Positions 5,823 to 7,553 of a stretch of DNA of 7,553 bases are shown here, in pieces. The DNA comes from Chloroflexota bacterium (lineage in GTDB: Bacteria > Chloroflexota > Limnocylindria > P2-11E), in NCBI GenBank assembly GCA_005881085.1, contig VBGU01000298.1:1-7553 (forward strand), read 5' to 3'. The position numbers and the translations under genes were made by a program. Under the pieces are notes generated by a model. That model ran no database searches and was not told the DNA's origin. It was given only the letters and a program-made list of their open reading frames with translations. Position 1 is the stretch's first letter. The number at the start of each line of letters is the position of its first letter.

Positions 5823-6866
5823 TCAGCCTGCAGGTCGAGCCACGACGAGCTTGTCCTGACCTGACATGGCGCCCCAGACCTCGCCGTGGCGGCCCAGGAG
5901 CTCGCGCACGTTTGCGTTGGGCGCGGGATGGGCACGCACGACGAACGCCTCCGTGGCCGGGTCAAAGCGCGCAAGCGCATTTGCGCCCCAATCGGTGACC
6001 CACACGATGTCGGCGTCGTCCACGAACACCGCGTAGGCCATCGGGTTGTTGCCGGGCAGCTTCCATTCCTTCCAGGAACTTCCGTCGTAGCGAGCGAGCT
6101 GCCCCGCGTTCCACTCGCTCACCCAGACGCGGCTCTTCGAGTCACACCACACGCGGCGCGCGCCCTGGCCCGCCGTTGGCGGGACGAGAACGGTCGCCCC
6201 GCCGGTCTCCTTGACGATGCGCCCGACGTAGTTGCCGGCGAGCGACGCGTAATAGATCTCGCCGTCAGGGCAGCTCGCGATCCCGTATGGCCCCGCGCCA
6301 CGCGGCGCGTCGAAGACCGCCATCGCGCCGCTCTTCGGATCGAGTCTTCCGAAGATCCCGTTCTGTCCGGTGAACCACAGCGTCCCATCGCGATCGAAGA
6401 CCGCCGTGTTGAGGTTCGCGTTCGGACGATTCGCCGAGAGCGGGAAACGCTTCACCTCCTGCGTCGCAGGATCGACGCGAACGATGGCGTTGAGACCGCC
6501 GTCGGTGATCCACGGCGCGCCGTCGGGTCCGACGATCACGCCATGCGGCGCTGATCCAGCGCCGAGCCTGATCGCCTTCGTTAGGCCGAACTTCGGATCG
6601 AGCCAGCCGAGCTCGCCCGAAAGCTGCGCCGTGTACCAGACGCCTCCGTCCCGCGCCGGCGCGACGTCGTGCGGCCCCTGACCGCGCGCGACGGGGTACT
6701 CCTGGAGAACGAAGTCGACCGAAGCGCCTGTCGCGCTCGGGATTGCCGTCGCGCTCGCGGGGACGGAGGTCGCGGGCAGATCGGTCCGCACCACCACGCC
6801 GCCGTCGATCGGTCGGCACCCGACGACGACGAACGCGACGACGAGACCGGCTACTCGGCGCTTCAT
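5823..6866 (-). CDS. Lipoprotein with Vgb/NHL-type beta-propeller (virginiamycin B lyase-like fold)
   Basis: This 347-residue product should be exported and lipid-anchored. It begins MKRRVAGLVVAFVVVGC, with lipobox VVGC and lipidated C17, followed by a Pro/Ala/Thr/Ser-rich linker (about 28-50). From about 52 to 345 it has some six or seven blades of 40-45 residues. Blades carry repeated GPHDV / APHGV / GPYGI turns, then GGVWYT, GTLWFT or RVWVSEW strands, and an L/FDP turn. This matches streptogramin lyase-like (COG4257) and SMP-30/NHL propellers. The position where I recall a lyase histidine (GPHAI...FTEWG) here reads PMAYAV...VTDWG, so antibiotic lyase activity is doubtful, and a binding or sensing role is as likely. 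ATG 6866 is chosen because it overlaps the copA stop as ATGA and directly opens the signal peptide. An in-frame upstream ATG at 6965 lies inside copA. It converges on the DUF1326 gene with a 16-base gap. Confidence 0.85.
   Translation of the reverse strand: MKRRVAGLVVAFVVVGCRPIDGGVVVRTDLPATSVPASATAIPSATGASVDFVLQEYPVARGQGPHDVAPARDGGVWYTAQLSGELGWLDPKFGLTKAIRLGAGSAPHGVIVGPDGAPWITDGGLNAIVRVDPATQEVKRFPLSANRPNANLNTAVFDRDGTLWFTGQNGIFGRLDPKSGAMAVFDAPRGAGPYGIASCPDGEIYYASLAGNYVGRIVKETGGATVLVPPTAGQGARRVWCDSKSRVWVSEWNAGQLARYDGSSWKEWKLPGNNPMAYAVFVDDADIVWVTDWGANALARFDPATEAFVVRAHPAPNANVRELLGRHGEVWGAMSGQDKLVVARPAG
6863..6866 (-). promoter_or_regulatory. ATGA stop-start overlap linking copA and the lipoprotein gene
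   Basis: The lipoprotein ATG (6866-6864) shares two bases with the copA TGA (6865-6863). Such overlaps normally couple translation of two genes in one operon. The upstream CCTGGAGTC is a poor, too-close ribosome binding site, which fits dependence on coupling. Confidence 0.8.
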
Positions 6867-7553
6867 GACTCCAGGGATACAGCGCGCAGACGCAGCGAGT
6901 TCGAGACGACGGTCACCGACGAGAGCGCCATCGCCGCCGCGGCGAGGACCGGAGAGAGCAGCCACCCCGTGAAGGGGTAGAGAACGCCCGCGGCGACCGG
7001 GATGAGCGCGACGTTGTAGAAGAACGCCCAGAAGAGGTTCTGGCGGATCGTCGCGACGGTCGCGCGCGCAAGGCGCAGCGCGCGCGGAGCTCCGCGCGGA
7101 TCGCCGCCGACGAGAACGACGTCAGCCGTCGCGATCGCGACGTCCGTACCCGAGCCGATGGCGATCCCGAGATCCGCGCGCGCGAGGGCCGGCGCGTCGT
7201 TCACGCCGTCGCCCACCATCGCGACGCGGTGGCCCCCCGCCTGCAGCTCCGCGACGATGTCGGCCTTGCCGTCGGGCCGGACTTCGGCGCGCACCTCGTC
7301 GATCCCGAGGACGCGCGCGACGGCCTCGGCGACGCGGCGCGCGTCGCCCGAGACGAGCAGCGTGCGCAGGCCCATTCGTCGCAGCTCGGCGAGCGCGTCG
7401 CGTGCCGCCGCCTTCGGCGTGTCGGCGAGCGCGAGGATTCCGCCGGGTTCCCCGTCGATCGTCCCGACGAGTACGGTGCGTCCCTTTTCCTGATGGTGCG
7501 CGAGGATGTCGTCGCCGAGGTCGGCGAAACCGTGCGCTCGGGCGAGGTCCGCG
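6863..7553 (-). CDS. copA: Copper-exporting P1B-type ATPase, C-terminal fragment
   Basis: This is the 3' part of a copper-translocating ATPase. It is open to the right edge, so the metal-binding domains, CPC helix and DKTGT site are outside. The 229 visible residues cover the end of the ATP-binding domain and the P-domain: VGTIDGEPGGILALAD (29-44), LLVSGD (65-70, usually TGD), PDGK (93-96), and the hinge MVGDGVNDAPALARADLGIA (112-131). The last two helices follow, with Y179-N180 in helix 7 and M208xxS211-S212 in helix 8 before VVSNSLRLR. The YN and MxxSS residues form the copper site of the P1B-1 group, so monovalent copper (or silver) export is the expected role. The stop overlaps the start of the beta-propeller lipoprotein by four bases. 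S in place of T before GD is a mild variant. ATG at 7375 is internal, not the start. Confidence 0.93.
   Translation of the reverse strand, partial: ADLARAHGFADLGDDILAHHQEKGRTVLVGTIDGEPGGILALADTPKAAARDALAELRRMGLRTLLVSGDARRVAEAVARVLGIDEVRAEVRPDGKADIVAELQAGGHRVAMVGDGVNDAPALARADLGIAIGSGTDVAIATADVVLVGGDPRGAPRALRLARATVATIRQNLFWAFFYNVALIPVAAGVLYPFTGWLLSPVLAAAAMALSSVTVVSNSLRLRAVSLES

Noticed and set aside
5807..5870. Terminator between the convergent DUF1326 and lipoprotein genes
   Set aside because: Only a weak CAGGTC/GACCTG repeat with a long spacer was found, inside the lipoprotein gene and without a T run.
5823..6866. Streptogramin resistance gene (vgb)
   Set aside because: The product is a membrane-anchored lipoprotein with changed active-site positions, in a copper operon. 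The similarity is at fold level only.
6867..6965. 33-residue N-terminal extension of the lipoprotein from ATG 6965
   Set aside because: It lies within copA and would bury the signal peptide and lipobox. The ATGA overlap at 6866 is the better start.
7127..7142. 16-bp perfect palindrome CGTCGCGATCGCGACG
   Set aside because: It lies inside copA and follows from the codons for the conserved D-V-A-I-A-T segment. GCGATCGC occurs about four times in the window, mostly in or antisense to GCG/ATC codons, so codon preference explains it.

Overview
The window is a GC-rich bacterial chromosome segment with eight protein genes, and two of them run off the ends. The genes lie end to end with short gaps and little non-coding DNA. 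A fused heme A synthase / heme O synthase next to an A-type cytochrome oxidase subunit I, plus high GC, suggests an aerobic member of Chloroflexota or a similar deep-branching, partly actinobacterium-like lineage. This placement is an inference from gene architecture, and Deinococcota-like groups also carry such fusions. No rRNA, tRNA, CRISPR array, insertion sequence or phage gene was seen.

Left block (1-3618, all minus strand): a terminal-oxidase operon reading right to left, coxA/ctaD (subunit I), then a COX15-CtaB fusion that makes heme A, then the first 57 codons of a ctaG-type oxidase assembly protein cut by the window edge. Subunits II and III are not in the window. A strong hairpin (3646-3673) separates this operon from the next gene upstream.

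Middle block (3702-5806): a secreted six-cysteine protein of unknown function on the minus strand (3702-4442) is divergent from a plus-strand pair. That pair is a DUF2182 membrane protein (4582-5196) and a DUF1326 gene (5209-5806). The DUF1326 gene is broken by a reading-frame change near position 5405, where about seven or eight family-typical residues also appear to be missing. The divergent intergenic region holds a perfect 18-bp palindrome (4470-4487), a good operator candidate.

Right block (5823-7553, minus strand): the C-terminal 229 residues of a copper-exporting P1B-type ATPase (CopA). It overlaps by ATGA a lipoprotein with a Vgb/NHL-type beta-propeller, so the two are probably translationally coupled.

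The common thread is copper and heme: a heme-copper oxidase with its cofactor and assembly factors, a copper exporter, and a cysteine-rich DUF2182/DUF1326 pair predicted to bind metal. Joint function is inferred from proximity only. I did not find a clearly new multi-gene system. The best leads are the CopA-coupled propeller lipoprotein, the secreted six-cysteine protein with its palindromic promoter region, and the broken DUF1326 gene.
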